Below are positions 8,826 through 17,294 of a DNA stretch of 64,000 nt, in pieces. The position numbers were made by a program, and so were the translations under genes. Below the pieces are notes generated by a model. That model made no database searches, was not told where the DNA came from, and worked only from the letters and a program-made list of their open reading frames with translations. Numbering within the stretch: position 1 is the stretch's first letter; each line of letters starts with the position of its first letter. This DNA comes from Desulfobotulus pelophilus (GTDB lineage Bacteria; Desulfobacterota; Desulfobacteria; Desulfobacterales; ASO4-4), in NCBI RefSeq assembly GCF_026155325.1, contig NZ_JAPFPW010000010.1, positions 1 to 64,000 of the forward strand, written 5' to 3'.

Positions 8826-10076
8826 ATGTTTCTTTCCATTCTGCAAAGTGGTTTTGGCTTGCTGGCCTTTATGTTCATCGCCTGGCTTCTTTCCGAAAAC
8901 CGAAAGGCCGTGAGCCCTCGACTGATCCTTTCCGGGCTTGGCCTGCAGTTTCTTCTGGCCCTGATTCTTCTGAAAGTTCCAGCTTTTGCAGATTTTTTCC
9001 TTTTTCTGAACAAGGCTGTGGAAGCCCTGGAAGCAGGAACAAGGGCGGGCACCACCTTTGTTTTCGGGTATCTGGGCGGTGGTCCCCTTCCCTTTGAAGA
9101 GCCATGGTCCGGTGCGGCTTACATCTTTGCCTTCCGGGCACTTCCCGTCATCGTCGTTACCGGTGCCCTCAGCACCCTTCTCTATCACTGGAAAATCATT
9201 CCTGTGCTGGTCCGGGGATTCTCCGCACTCCTCCAGCGGGTTATGGGCATTGGCGGTGCCTTGGGCGTGGGCTGTGCCGCCAACATTTTTGCCGGTATGG
9301 TGGAATCTCCTCTTTTTGTCAGACCCTATGTGAAATCCATGACACGCAGCGAACTCTTCACCCTCATGACCTGCGGCATGGCCACCATCGCAGGAACGGT
9401 TCTGGTGCTGTACGCAGGCATTATCGGCCAGATGGTTCCCGGTGCTCTGGGTCATATTCTGGCAGCATCCCTGATCAGCGCACCCGCATCCATTCTCATT
9501 GCAGGCATCATGATCCCGGAATCTTCACCGCCCACCCTTGGTGAAATCAGCCCTCCCGTTGAAAGCAGAAGCTCCATGGATGCCGTGGTCAAGGGCACCA
9601 CCTTCGGCCTTCAGATGTATATACAGATCGTCGCCCTTCTGGTGGTGCTGGTCGCTCTGGTCAGCATGGTCAATCAGGCCCTGGGACTTCTGCCTGACAT
9701 GGCAGGCGAAACCCTCACCCTCCAGAGTATTCTCGGGCAGATCATGCGGCCTCTGGTCTGGCTTGCTGGCATTCCATGGCATGAATCCCATGTGGCGGGC
9801 AGCCTCATGGGCACAAAGGTCATCCTCAACGAACTGCTGGCCTACCTCGACATGGCGGCCCTTCCTGAAGGCAGCCTTTCTCCCCGGAGCAGCCTCATCA
9901 TGACCTATGCCCTCTGCGGTTTTGCCAACATCGGAAGCCTTGGAATTCTCGTCGGCGGGCTTTCCAGCATCGCACCGGAGAGGCTGGATGAAATTGTCAC
10001 ACTGGCCCCCCGATCCATTCTGGCAGGCGTACTGACCACACTGATGACAGGTGCCATGGTCAGCATATTCTACTGA
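8826..10076 (+). CDS. Concentrative nucleoside transporter (CNT/NupC family)
   Basis: 416 aa, about 10 membrane segments. Features of CNT proteins are visible: GYLGGGPLPFEEP in the first half, GALGVGCAANIFAGMVESPLF in the gate region, then CGMATIAGTVLVLYAG, and a conserved C-terminal part (GFANIGSLGILVGG). The family imports nucleosides with Na+ or H+. GGAGAACC precedes the ATG. It follows the Na/Pi pseudogene by 45 bp and precedes the GPP34 gene by 29 bp, so these were probably one operon. Confidence 0.85.
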   Translation: MFLSILQSGFGLLAFMFIAWLLSENRKAVSPRLILSGLGLQFLLALILLKVPAFADFFLFLNKAVEALEAGTRAGTTFVFGYLGGGPLPFEEPWSGAAYIFAFRALPVIVVTGALSTLLYHWKIIPVLVRGFSALLQRVMGIGGALGVGCAANIFAGMVESPLFVRPYVKSMTRSELFTLMTCGMATIAGTVLVLYAGIIGQMVPGALGHILAASLISAPASILIAGIMIPESSPPTLGEISPPVESRSSMDAVVKGTTFGLQMYIQIVALLVVLVALVSMVNQALGLLPDMAGETLTLQSILGQIMRPLVWLAGIPWHESHVAGSLMGTKVILNELLAYLDMAALPEGSLSPRSSLIMTYALCGFANIGSLGILVGGLSSIAPERLDEIVTLAPRSILAGVLTTLMTGAMVSIFY

Positions 10077-10105
10077 CTAAATAAAAATTTACTGAAAGGA
10101 AACCC

Positions 10106-10768
10106 ATGCTGACCTTTGCCGAAGAAATCCTCCTTTTAGCTCTGGATGACCAGATGGAGGCCTTCATGCCCCTGCCTCCCCAGGTCCTGAAACTGGCCCT
10201 CTCCGGTGCCTTTCTTCTGGAACTGGCCATCTCCGGACATATTGATACGGATCTTGAAACCCTCAGGGTCATCCGCACCACACCCACTGGCAATCCGCTT
10301 CTGGATGAAGCACTGGTTCTTCTTCAGAAATCACAGGGTCTTCATTCCACAGGCTACTGGCTGAAAGAACTTGTCTGGAACATGCCACAGAAAAAGGAAA
10401 GGGTGCTGCAGGCCCTTGTGGAAAAGGGTGTCCTCAAGGTGGAAAACCATAAAATTCTGTGGGTTTTCACCATACGCCGGTATCCCATGATGGATGGCAA
10501 GGAGGTGCAGGAAGTGCGTTCACGGCTGCGGGATCTCATTACTGGTGATGCCATTCCCGATCCGAGGGACGCCGTTCTTGTGGGCCTTGTACATGCCTGC
10601 CATCTTTTTGAAAATCTTTTCACCAGAGAAGAGCGGCAACTCTATGCACCACGTATCGAGAATCTCGCCAGACTGGAACTCATCGGCAGGGAGGTGAATC
10701 GGGCCATTACAAATGCCTCCATCGCCTTTGCAGAATCCATGTCCGCATCCATTTCAGGAATGGTCTGA
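10106..10768 (+). CDS. GPP34 (GOLPH3-like) family phosphoprotein
   Basis: 220 aa, full length for PF05719. It starts LTFAEEILLLALDD, matching the family's N-terminal signature, with GAFLLELAISGHI and RDAVLVGLVHACHLF further on. In eukaryotes GPP34/GOLPH3 binds PI4P at the Golgi; bacterial members are mostly known from actinobacteria and myxobacteria and have no settled role, with peripheral membrane binding the usual guess. AAAGGAAACCC precedes the ATG. It is the last gene of the transporter operon and is followed by a long hairpin. Confidence 0.85.
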   Translation: MLTFAEEILLLALDDQMEAFMPLPPQVLKLALSGAFLLELAISGHIDTDLETLRVIRTTPTGNPLLDEALVLLQKSQGLHSTGYWLKELVWNMPQKKERVLQALVEKGVLKVENHKILWVFTIRRYPMMDGKEVQEVRSRLRDLITGDAIPDPRDAVLVGLVHACHLFENLFTREERQLYAPRIENLARLELIGREVNRAITNASIAFAESMSASISGMV

Positions 10769-10769
10769 A

Positions 10770-10811
10770 CAACTCAGCAGCCATCGTCTAAAAACGGTGG
10801 CTGCTGAGTTG
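10770..10811. terminator. Long hairpin after the GPP34 gene
   Basis: CAACTCAGCAGCCATCG (10770-10786) pairs with CGGTGGCTGCTGAGTTG (10795-10811): a 17-bp stem with one G-T pair and an 8-nt loop. No T-run follows, so it may act as a transcript-stabilising hairpin or a weak terminator. From 10812 to 10997 no gene is recognisable. Confidence 0.65.
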
Positions 10812-10997
10812 TATGTTGGCATGATAATTTTCTACACATAAGAAAAGGTCAGCAGAGCCAAAAAGCCACCCGGCGAAACGACATGTTCAAGCTCCTGCAT
10901 GCCCGATCATTGACATTGCCAGCTATGAACAAGGGTCACTTTATCGAAGATACCAAAAAATTCAGGTTCTTATGGTGTGAGAGTCGGGTTGACCTCA

Positions 10998-11030
10998 CGG
11001 CTTCCTCACGGCTTCCTCACGGCTTCCTCA
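10998..11030. repeat. 11-bp tandem repeat, three copies, overlapping a stop codon
   Basis: CGGCTTCCTCA occurs three times in a row at 10998-11008, 11009-11019 and 11020-11030, with a partial unit on the left (CCTCA). On the minus strand it reads TGAGGAAGCCG and contains the stop codon of the small lysine-rich gene. Because 11 is not a multiple of 3, a change in copy number would change the end of that protein. Confidence 0.9.
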
Positions 11031-11130
11031 TGGGTTGCTTATCCTTCTTGTTCTTATCCTTCTGCTCCTTCTGCGTTACCTTTTGTTTCTGCTCTTTGTT
11101 TTTATCCTTTTTTCCGCCTTTGTCTCCCAC
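11017..11130 (-). CDS. Small lysine-rich hypothetical protein (37 aa)
   Basis: Starts at GTG 11130 with GAAAGGAG 7 bases upstream. The protein begins MGDKGGKKDKNKEQKQK and ends KKDKQPMRKP: highly charged, disordered, no membrane segment. Very similar short MGDKGxKKDK-type proteins are annotated as hypothetical in other proteobacteria (from memory of the family; not checked). The stop lies in the 11-bp tandem repeat. It is too short for usual gene length cut-offs. The stretch 11131-11331 upstream shows nothing recognisable. Confidence 0.65.
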   Translation of the reverse strand: MGDKGGKKDKNKEQKQKVTQKEQKDKNKKDKQPMRKP

Positions 11131-11331
11131 TGTGTGCTCCTTTCATTTACTTTATCGTTTCGCTGTAAGTAGTATCGCACCAAGCCACTTCTGCAATAAA
11201 AACGATCCTTACGGAGAATGCCAACGCCGTATTCCACAGGAAACTACGGCTGCCCAGCAAGCCTTAAAGCCACACAAGATTTGAAAACTATTTGACTTAT
11301 ATTAAAGAGGCATGTTTTTTATAATGACGCA

Positions 11332-12030
11332 TTACTCATTCATAATCTTTATAAGCCTTTCATCCAGACAGGTGCGTAGAAAGGTATTCATCGGTTTCTG
11401 ATTAGCAGTCCCATAAAAATCGAGCATCAATTAATTAAACTCCTGCTGCCTCTTTGCAGGAAGATTAATCGCAGGGTATCCGCAATTCAGCAAAAGCCCG
11501 TTCATAATAAAACGGCCCATACGCCTGTTCACATCATAAAAAAACTGGCACCGGGCCATTGTAAGAAAAAAATGGATAGCACGATCATAAATATCTGGTA
11601 TATCATATGAATCAGAAACCATCTTTTCAAAAAGGGCAGGTAAGGAATCCGCCGGAGGCGGCATATACTCTGTCCCTGCGATGGTAACCCCACCAGACCT
11701 GAACTTCCCTCACTCCAATGCCTCGTCCTTACCCGCTATCAGATGCAGGGCACAAACTTGTTCACGGGTGATTTCAAACTGATTTTTCTCAATCAAAACA
11801 AACAAAGTACGCCAGGCATCAATTTGGTTCAGTGCTATTTGCTGGTCAGACAATCTATGTCCTCCAACCGTAATTCCATCCATTAATGTCTGAATTTCAG
11901 GTATGGTTAAGTTAATCCCTTCCAGATTTACTGCATCGCACACCAACTCAGCCAATTGGCGCTTAGCAAGCATTATTGCCTTTGCTTTGTCTGGTTTCAT
12001 GCCCCACTGAGTTTCATTCATCTCATTCAC
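11332..12030 (-). pseudogene. Fic family protein, two in-frame stop codons
   Basis: One continuous frame of about 233 codons is interrupted twice: TGA at 11710-11712 where the family has Trp (ALEWG), and TAA at 11431-11433 (between QQEFN and LMLDFY) where Glu is expected. Recognisable parts are the inhibitory-helix region (NLEGINLTIPE), VGGHRLSDQQ, MARCQFFYDVNRRMGRF at the Fic site, and a normal C-terminus after the second stop. The usual catalytic His of HPFxxGN is Gln and the first Gly is Val, so the active site is also degraded. Both changes are single base substitutions from a sense codon, implying recent inactivation. Confidence 0.8.
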
Positions 12031-12158
12031 CAGCTACATTAGTAAAAAGTTCAGAACCTGCTCAACATAATGTATATTGCTCATTATGAAAAAACAAGAA
12101 CGTAGAAAACCCGCATATAAGATGCGGAACTGACCGGGGCTGGTCCAGGCTTAATCCA

Positions 12159-13247
12159 TCAGGCCATACCGCAGGAACTGCGTCCGTTAATGCGGCAGAT
12201 CAGCCGGGCCACCAGAGGCCCCGTCAGAACAACGGCAAAAAGCCGAAGGCTCTGGAGAGAAAGCACAAAAGCAAGATCACAGCCGCTGTCTGCGGCGATG
12301 ATGGCCACGGAATCCAGACCGCCGGGACTGGTGGCGAGATAAGCCGTCAGCGGATCGACACCCGCCCAGACGGTCAGCATCCAGGCAGCCATACAGCAAA
12401 GTACCATCAAGGCAACAACAGCCAGAAGCAACTGAGGTAAAACCCGCAGGGTGTGCCGCAGGGTTTCCGGCGTGAACCTCAGGCCGATGTACCAGCCAAG
12501 ACTTGCATAGGCAGCCCAGAGCAGCCATGGTGGCAGGGTAATATGTATAAAGCCAAGGCAATTGAGTACAGCCCCAAAGATCATGGGCATAAGAAGAGCT
12601 CCTGCGGGAATGCGGCCCATACGGCCTACAAGAACACCCACAGCCACCAGAGCGAGGGTCTGTATCAGGGGAATGAGGGGCGCATCAAAACCGGGCGACC
12701 ATGTGCGAACGGGAAGATCCGCAGCAGGCCCTCCCAACAGCAGGCTGGATACGCCCGATGCGGTAAGAACCACCACAAATATCCGCAGATACTGCATAAA
12801 AGCCACCATGCGGATATCCGCGCCAAAGGATTCGGCCATGGCCACCATGGCAACGGCCCCTCCCGGCGAGGTTCCCCATGCCGCTGTGTTTCCCGGCAGT
12901 GACCCAAAGCGCATCAGCCCATGCCCCACCAGCGCTCCGAAAAGAATGACCAGGGCTATGGCAAAAAGAATGGCAGGCCAGCTTTGGAACAGTGTACTCA
13001 GGATGGCCGGACTCATGGTAAGGGCAACCATGCAGCCCACCACGGACTGCGCCCCGGTAAAGGCCCAGCGGGGTACAGTAAGTTTCACACCGCAGAAGGC
13101 AAAGACCATACCGGCCAGCATGGGCCCGAGCAGGGTGGCAGCCGGGAGTGAGACCCCTTGCCATACCACAGTCAAAAAAGCGGATACGAGGATAAGGGTG
13201 GCCAAGATAATAACCTTATGAATATACAGCATATTTATCTTCGGCAA
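12159..13247 (-). CDS. AbrB family membrane protein (putative ammonia monooxygenase-like)
   Basis: About 362 aa with 10 or more hydrophobic segments in two similar halves, each with the diagnostic motif: GTSPGGAVAMVAMAESFGAD (first half) and TSPGGLDSVAIIAADSGCD (second half), followed by LR(I/L)F. This is PF05145, long named after AbrB/'ammonia monooxygenase' but without a proven function; transport is likely. TTG 13247 has GAGGTAGG upstream at good spacing; ATG 13232 is the alternative. It is a separate transcript, because a terminator lies upstream. Confidence 0.8.
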   Translation of the reverse strand: MPKINMLYIHKVIILATLILVSAFLTVVWQGVSLPAATLLGPMLAGMVFAFCGVKLTVPRWAFTGAQSVVGCMVALTMSPAILSTLFQSWPAILFAIALVILFGALVGHGLMRFGSLPGNTAAWGTSPGGAVAMVAMAESFGADIRMVAFMQYLRIFVVVLTASGVSSLLLGGPAADLPVRTWSPGFDAPLIPLIQTLALVAVGVLVGRMGRIPAGALLMPMIFGAVLNCLGFIHITLPPWLLWAAYASLGWYIGLRFTPETLRHTLRVLPQLLLAVVALMVLCCMAAWMLTVWAGVDPLTAYLATSPGGLDSVAIIAADSGCDLAFVLSLQSLRLFAVVLTGPLVARLICRINGRSSCGMA

Positions 13248-13432
13248 CCGGGGCCTACCTCTTTTCAGAAAGAATGATTTTACCAGATGAATATGCCAGT
13301 AAAGACTCTCTGCGCCGCTGATTCATTCTGCCAGCCAGCCTCATTTTCAAAAATAATCGTTTTGAACGATGAAGATTTAGGCAAAGCCCCTTCTGCGCCG
13401 CAGGTTCATCATGATTTTTCAAGGCCGGAGCT

Positions 13433-13506
13433 AAAAAAGCACCCCGAATGAATCGTAAGGACCTGCTGCAAAGGCAGCGGATTGGGTGCCCTTTTTCTGA
13501 TCAATC
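13433..13506. terminator. Branched bidirectional terminator
   Basis: GCACCC (13439-13444) pairs with GGGTGC (13494-13499), enclosing an inner hairpin CTGCTG/CAAAGGCAGCGG. It is flanked by A-run on the left and T-run on the right, so it works on both strands; here it ends the minus-strand glpQ transcript. The rest of 13248-13575 holds no gene, only a near-repeat of TCTGCGCCGC at 13309 and 13392. Confidence 0.7.
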
Positions 13507-13575
13507 TGGCTTAATGTTACAAGCCCCTTCCTTCAGGGATGGGTAAATGACGACGCCAGACAGTTTCCTTTCTCC

Positions 13576-14871
13576 TTACCAGCCATAGGTATGGAAGATC
13601 TCTTCCAGCCCTGCATGGATGGTTTTTCCATAGAACCGGAGAAGCACATCGGGCCTGTTGGTAAACATGCCATCCACTCCGTTTGCATTTGCTCTGACCA
13701 TATCCACTGTTTCATCAAGGGTATAGGCATGGACCAGCATACCCATGTCATGGGCCACCCCATTAAACCATGGATCGATAAGGTCCATGTAGCTCTGATC
13801 TCCCTTTTCCGGATCATTGTATCCGGCCAGCCGGGTTCCGGGACCTACCGCTGAAGCACCGTTATCCTTTGCCCATTGCAGCCACATCCTGTAATTTTCT
13901 TTGGAAAGGATTTCCCATTTTGCACTGAACTGCGCATAGGTTTCCCCTTCTGCCTGATTCAGGGGTTCATCCTTTCTTAAAGGACCATAGGTTTTGGCAA
14001 GGTTAGCATCAGACGCAAACTGATCCACCTTCTCACTTCCCCAGTCCATGGCTTCCTGTTTTGTGTACAGCCAGAGCAGAAAGCACGTAGGAGTTTCCGG
14101 CATGTATTTGTTGAGCAGCGGCAGACTTTCCGGCTCAAAGGTCTGGAGGATGGTTCTGCCTCTGGTGAACTGGACGCCAACATTTTTGGCAGGGTCAAAT
14201 CCGGCGGGAGCTTTTTTTTCGGAAGTGGCCAGCCAGCCCCTTTTTTTAAGAAGCTCATAAAGATCCTTTTCTATGCCGGGAAAAAAGGTGGAAACCTTTG
14301 TTTCGATGTAAAGTCCGGGCCTGTTACCATTATCATTGGGGTCCGGCTGACCATTGGCAAGCTTTCCCTCCGCTATGTTAATGACTTCCTCCAGGGTGGA
14401 AATTCTTGCGTTCACAAAGGAGCTTCTGGCTCTGTCAGGAAACTTGCCATTGAACCATGATCCTGCGTCCAGACTCTTCAGTTCTTCAAGGGTAAAATCG
14501 CTCATCCGGTTTTTGGCTCTATAGGGAAAGACCCTAGAAATATTAGATTTCTCAGAAAGATCATTGCAATGGGAAGCAATCAGAACGCCATCTTTCGTTC
14601 TCTGGAGATCAATCTCAAGATATTCGGCCCCCATCTGCCGTGCAAGAATATAGGCCTGTTCCGTAGATTCCGGAGCGTAATACGAAGCGCCTCTGTGGGC
14701 GATGACGGCCTTGTGCGGCACACCGGCATTGCTGCTGAGAAGCTCTCCCCTGCCTGCCTTTACCGTATTCTGAAATGTCTTTATGCCAGCGGCTTCCCTG
14801 CTTCCCACGCAGCCCGTCATCAAAACCGCTGCGGTGATAAAAAAGGACACGACCTGTGACAATCCCTTCAT
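13576..14871 (-). CDS. glpQ: Glycerophosphodiester phosphodiesterase, lipoprotein
   Basis: 431 aa. A lipoprotein signal peptide ends in LMTGC (Cys about residue 21). The GDPD barrel begins with VIAHRGASYYAPEST (catalytic His and substrate Arg), then EIDLQRTKDG (metal Glu/Asp) and ASHCND (second catalytic His); the C-terminal strand reads GVDGMFTNRPD. It is close to the GlpQ group that hydrolyses glycerophosphodiesters in the periplasm to glycerol 3-phosphate. AAAGGAGG lies upstream of the ATG. It is 36 bp downstream of cstA on the same strand. Confidence 0.9.
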   Translation of the reverse strand: MKGLSQVVSFFITAAVLMTGCVGSREAAGIKTFQNTVKAGRGELLSSNAGVPHKAVIAHRGASYYAPESTEQAYILARQMGAEYLEIDLQRTKDGVLIASHCNDLSEKSNISRVFPYRAKNRMSDFTLEELKSLDAGSWFNGKFPDRARSSFVNARISTLEEVINIAEGKLANGQPDPNDNGNRPGLYIETKVSTFFPGIEKDLYELLKKRGWLATSEKKAPAGFDPAKNVGVQFTRGRTILQTFEPESLPLLNKYMPETPTCFLLWLYTKQEAMDWGSEKVDQFASDANLAKTYGPLRKDEPLNQAEGETYAQFSAKWEILSKENYRMWLQWAKDNGASAVGPGTRLAGYNDPEKGDQSYMDLIDPWFNGVAHDMGMLVHAYTLDETVDMVRANANGVDGMFTNRPDVLLRFYGKTIHAGLEEIFHTYGW

Positions 14872-14907
14872 GGATAAACGCCTCCTTTTTTAATGGAATC
14901 AAACAGT

Positions 14908-16644
14908 TCACGAATGGGAAGAACGGAGTATTCTTCTCATCTCCTTCAGCGCAACAACCATGACAGCCAGCGCAAGCACCATCAGCAGGATATCGGTTAC
15001 AATGAGGGGCATTTTTCCAGCTGGAATGTATTTGTCAAACAGCATCACCCACAAAGCCCATACCGTAGTGACCAGCATCAGGATGGCAGGAATAAGGGTA
15101 AAGAGTGTCGGCTTTTTCCGCCTGGCAAGCCAGACCGATACAGCAATCAGTCCAAGGGCTGCCAGAAGCTGATTTGCGGCTCCAAATATGGGCCAGATCA
15201 GTGTAAAGGCATTGGTCCAGCTCAGCCAGAGCATCAGGCCAGCCGATAGCGCTGCATTGAAAATATAAGAGCGAAGAATGGCCGGAACTTTTTTGAACAA
15301 AACCGACCATAGTTCTTCAAAGAGATAGCGGTTGAGCCGAACGGCGGTATCCAGCGTGGTCACCACAAAACCTTCGACCATGAGAATCCCGAAAATAGTT
15401 CCAAAAGCCACGGGGAATCCAAAGGCCATATGGAGAAGGGATCCCATGCTCAGGGCAAAGGCAAGTATGGGGTTGGACGCTCCCGATTCCGGCCAGACAA
15501 TCTGCAGGTAGGTGTCAAAGGAAAGACCGGCAGCAAGGGTTAACAGGACGGCCATTGCAAAAACGCCCTCTAAAACCATTCCGCCGTACCCGATCTTTCG
15601 GGCATCCGATTCAAGACGGATCTGCTTGGAGACTGTCCCACCGGCCACCAGGGAATGAAAGCCAGAGATGGCACCACAGGCGACGGTAATGAAGAGAAAG
15701 GGCCAGATCATCCCGAGTTTCAGGTTGCCCTGAGCCACATTAAAGGCCGGAGCCTGAGTAACGGCTCCTTTCAGACCAGCCACAACAATACCAGCCAGCA
15801 ACAAAAGAATACCAGCAAAGAGAATAAATGAATTCATGAAATCACGGGGCTGCAGGAGGGTCCAGACCGGAGCACCGCAGGCTATCACCACATACACCGT
15901 GAGAATAATCATCCAGGTATGCATGCCAACGGATACGGGAAAGAAGATGCCAAAAATTACGGACAGGGTCACGATGGTAACCGCAACAGGCGTGACAATG
16001 GCAGAACGAATATTTCTGCGATACAGCATCCAGCCGATCAGGGGGGCAAACAGCGTCAGAATAATCACGGATGTGGATGCAATGCCACCGATTTTAGCCC
16101 TCTCAATGCCATCGGCACCCACGATGGTCTGAAGAAAACCGGAGCCGCTTATCTTCATCTCAGCAACAGGAACCAGAGAGGTCAGGGCCGTTGCGCTGAG
16201 GCCCAGAAAGGCGGATGTGACGAGAAGGATCATCACCGTTGTAAAGGCAATGAAAAGAAAAAAACCGGCCTTTCCCAAAGTCGAGCGGGAGACTTCGGCC
16301 ATGGAACGGCCTTTTTCCCGGACACTGGCAAAGAGACAGGTATAATCGTGGACGGCTCCAAAGAAAACCGTTCCCAGAAGAAGCCAGAGCCAGACAGGGA
16401 TGATACCAAACAGCATGGCCACCGTGGGACCGACAATGGGTCCGGCACCGGCAATGGAAGCAAAATGGTGAGAAAATGCAATTCCTGTCCGGGCCGGAAC
16501 ATAATCCCGTCCGTCCTCCATGGCGATTGCCGGAGTGGGATTCTGGTCATTCTCATCAAAAATACGGGCAATCATCCTGCCGTAAAACAGATAGCCTGCA
16601 CCCAGAAATACCAGACCAGCCAAAAGAAGCACAAGAATATTCAC
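14908..16644 (-). CDS. cstA: Carbon starvation protein A family peptide/pyruvate transporter
   Basis: 578 aa, about 16 membrane segments. The start MNILVLLLAGLVFLGAGYL and the block GRDYVPARTGIAFSHHFASI, then AGAGPIVGP, are diagnostic of CstA/BtsT. Members import peptides or pyruvate on nutrient limitation. The E. coli protein is about 700 aa; this shorter form (~580) is common in anaerobes. It probably shares an operon with glpQ (36 bp gap). Confidence 0.9.
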   Translation of the reverse strand: MNILVLLLAGLVFLGAGYLFYGRMIARIFDENDQNPTPAIAMEDGRDYVPARTGIAFSHHFASIAGAGPIVGPTVAMLFGIIPVWLWLLLGTVFFGAVHDYTCLFASVREKGRSMAEVSRSTLGKAGFFLFIAFTTVMILLVTSAFLGLSATALTSLVPVAEMKISGSGFLQTIVGADGIERAKIGGIASTSVIILTLFAPLIGWMLYRRNIRSAIVTPVAVTIVTLSVIFGIFFPVSVGMHTWMIILTVYVVIACGAPVWTLLQPRDFMNSFILFAGILLLLAGIVVAGLKGAVTQAPAFNVAQGNLKLGMIWPFLFITVACGAISGFHSLVAGGTVSKQIRLESDARKIGYGGMVLEGVFAMAVLLTLAAGLSFDTYLQIVWPESGASNPILAFALSMGSLLHMAFGFPVAFGTIFGILMVEGFVVTTLDTAVRLNRYLFEELWSVLFKKVPAILRSYIFNAALSAGLMLWLSWTNAFTLIWPIFGAANQLLAALGLIAVSVWLARRKKPTLFTLIPAILMLVTTVWALWVMLFDKYIPAGKMPLIVTDILLMVLALAVMVVALKEMRRILRSSHS

Positions 16645-16787
16645 AGGTACCGCCTTTAACTAAAAAGAATCATTGATCCTAGCAACGGTCCACCCCGTAA
16701 TGACCCGCGCCCCCTCGTCCAACAACACTGGCATGGCTAATGCAACAGCAATGCCAGAATAAAACCCCATCCTTACCGGAAAAAACA

Positions 16788-17246
16788 TCAAAAACAGCCC
16801 TGCCAACCGCCAACAAAATTGGCCTGTGCCCATAAAGTGCTCCATGGCTGCACAAATAGAATCACAAAGTAAATATAGGTATATCCGGAGATATGGATCT
16901 GCGCCACATCCTTTGCCATTCTGGAAAAAATCAGAAGACCAACCCGATCCAGCTCCGCTTCCGTGGCATTGATGCCCGTAAAGGGACGCATACCCTGATC
17001 AGTCTCATGCACGGTTTCACCGATACTCACCTCCACAAAAAAACCTTCCCCCCAGAACCGGACAGAGAAACGACACTTCATGTCCGATGACCCGGCATAT
17101 TCGACGAGGTGGAAAAACGTCTCTTCACAGCTAAGCATCAGGTACAGAAAAGTATTATCCCCCATCCGGAAACCGGCTTCCAGCTTCTTCAGCCTTTCGA
17201 AAAGTGTGTCCATGGCGTCGGATGTGGGATTACGGTGCAGGGCCAT
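16788..17246 (-). CDS. RsbW-like ATP-binding protein (anti-sigma kinase family), unusual C-terminus
   Basis: 152 aa. LSCEETFFHLVEYAG matches the N-box of RsbW/SpoIIAB HATPase proteins, and ELDRVGLLIFSRMAKDV corresponds to the G-box helix (GLGLxLIRxLxD) with its glycines mostly lost. The last ~25 residues are hydrophobic and atypical. A 61-codon frame, also hydrophobic, overlaps the end (16660-16845), so a frameshift near 16800-16850 is possible. No clear ribosome binding site. No STAS or sigma gene lies beside it; the nearest neighbour is the sigma-54 activator upstream. Confidence 0.55.
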   Translation of the reverse strand: MALHRNPTSDAMDTLFERLKKLEAGFRMGDNTFLYLMLSCEETFFHLVEYAGSSDMKCRFSVRFWGEGFFVEVSIGETVHETDQGMRPFTGINATEAELDRVGLLIFSRMAKDVAQIHISGYTYIYFVILFVQPWSTLWAQANFVGGWQGCF

Positions 17247-17294
17247 GCCCGGTTTCGGGAAAATAACAGACCATGAGAAAATCCCTCTTCATGG

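Noticed and set aside
10883-11284. 133-codon plus-strand frame rich in Phe, Ser and Cys
   Set aside because: It is the antisense of the small lysine-rich gene (AAG/AAA codons read as CTT/TTT); the minus-strand gene has a ribosome binding site.
16660-16845. 61-codon hydrophobic frame overlapping the RsbW-like gene
   Set aside because: No ribosome binding site, and it overlaps a better-supported gene; mentioned only as a possible frameshifted tail.
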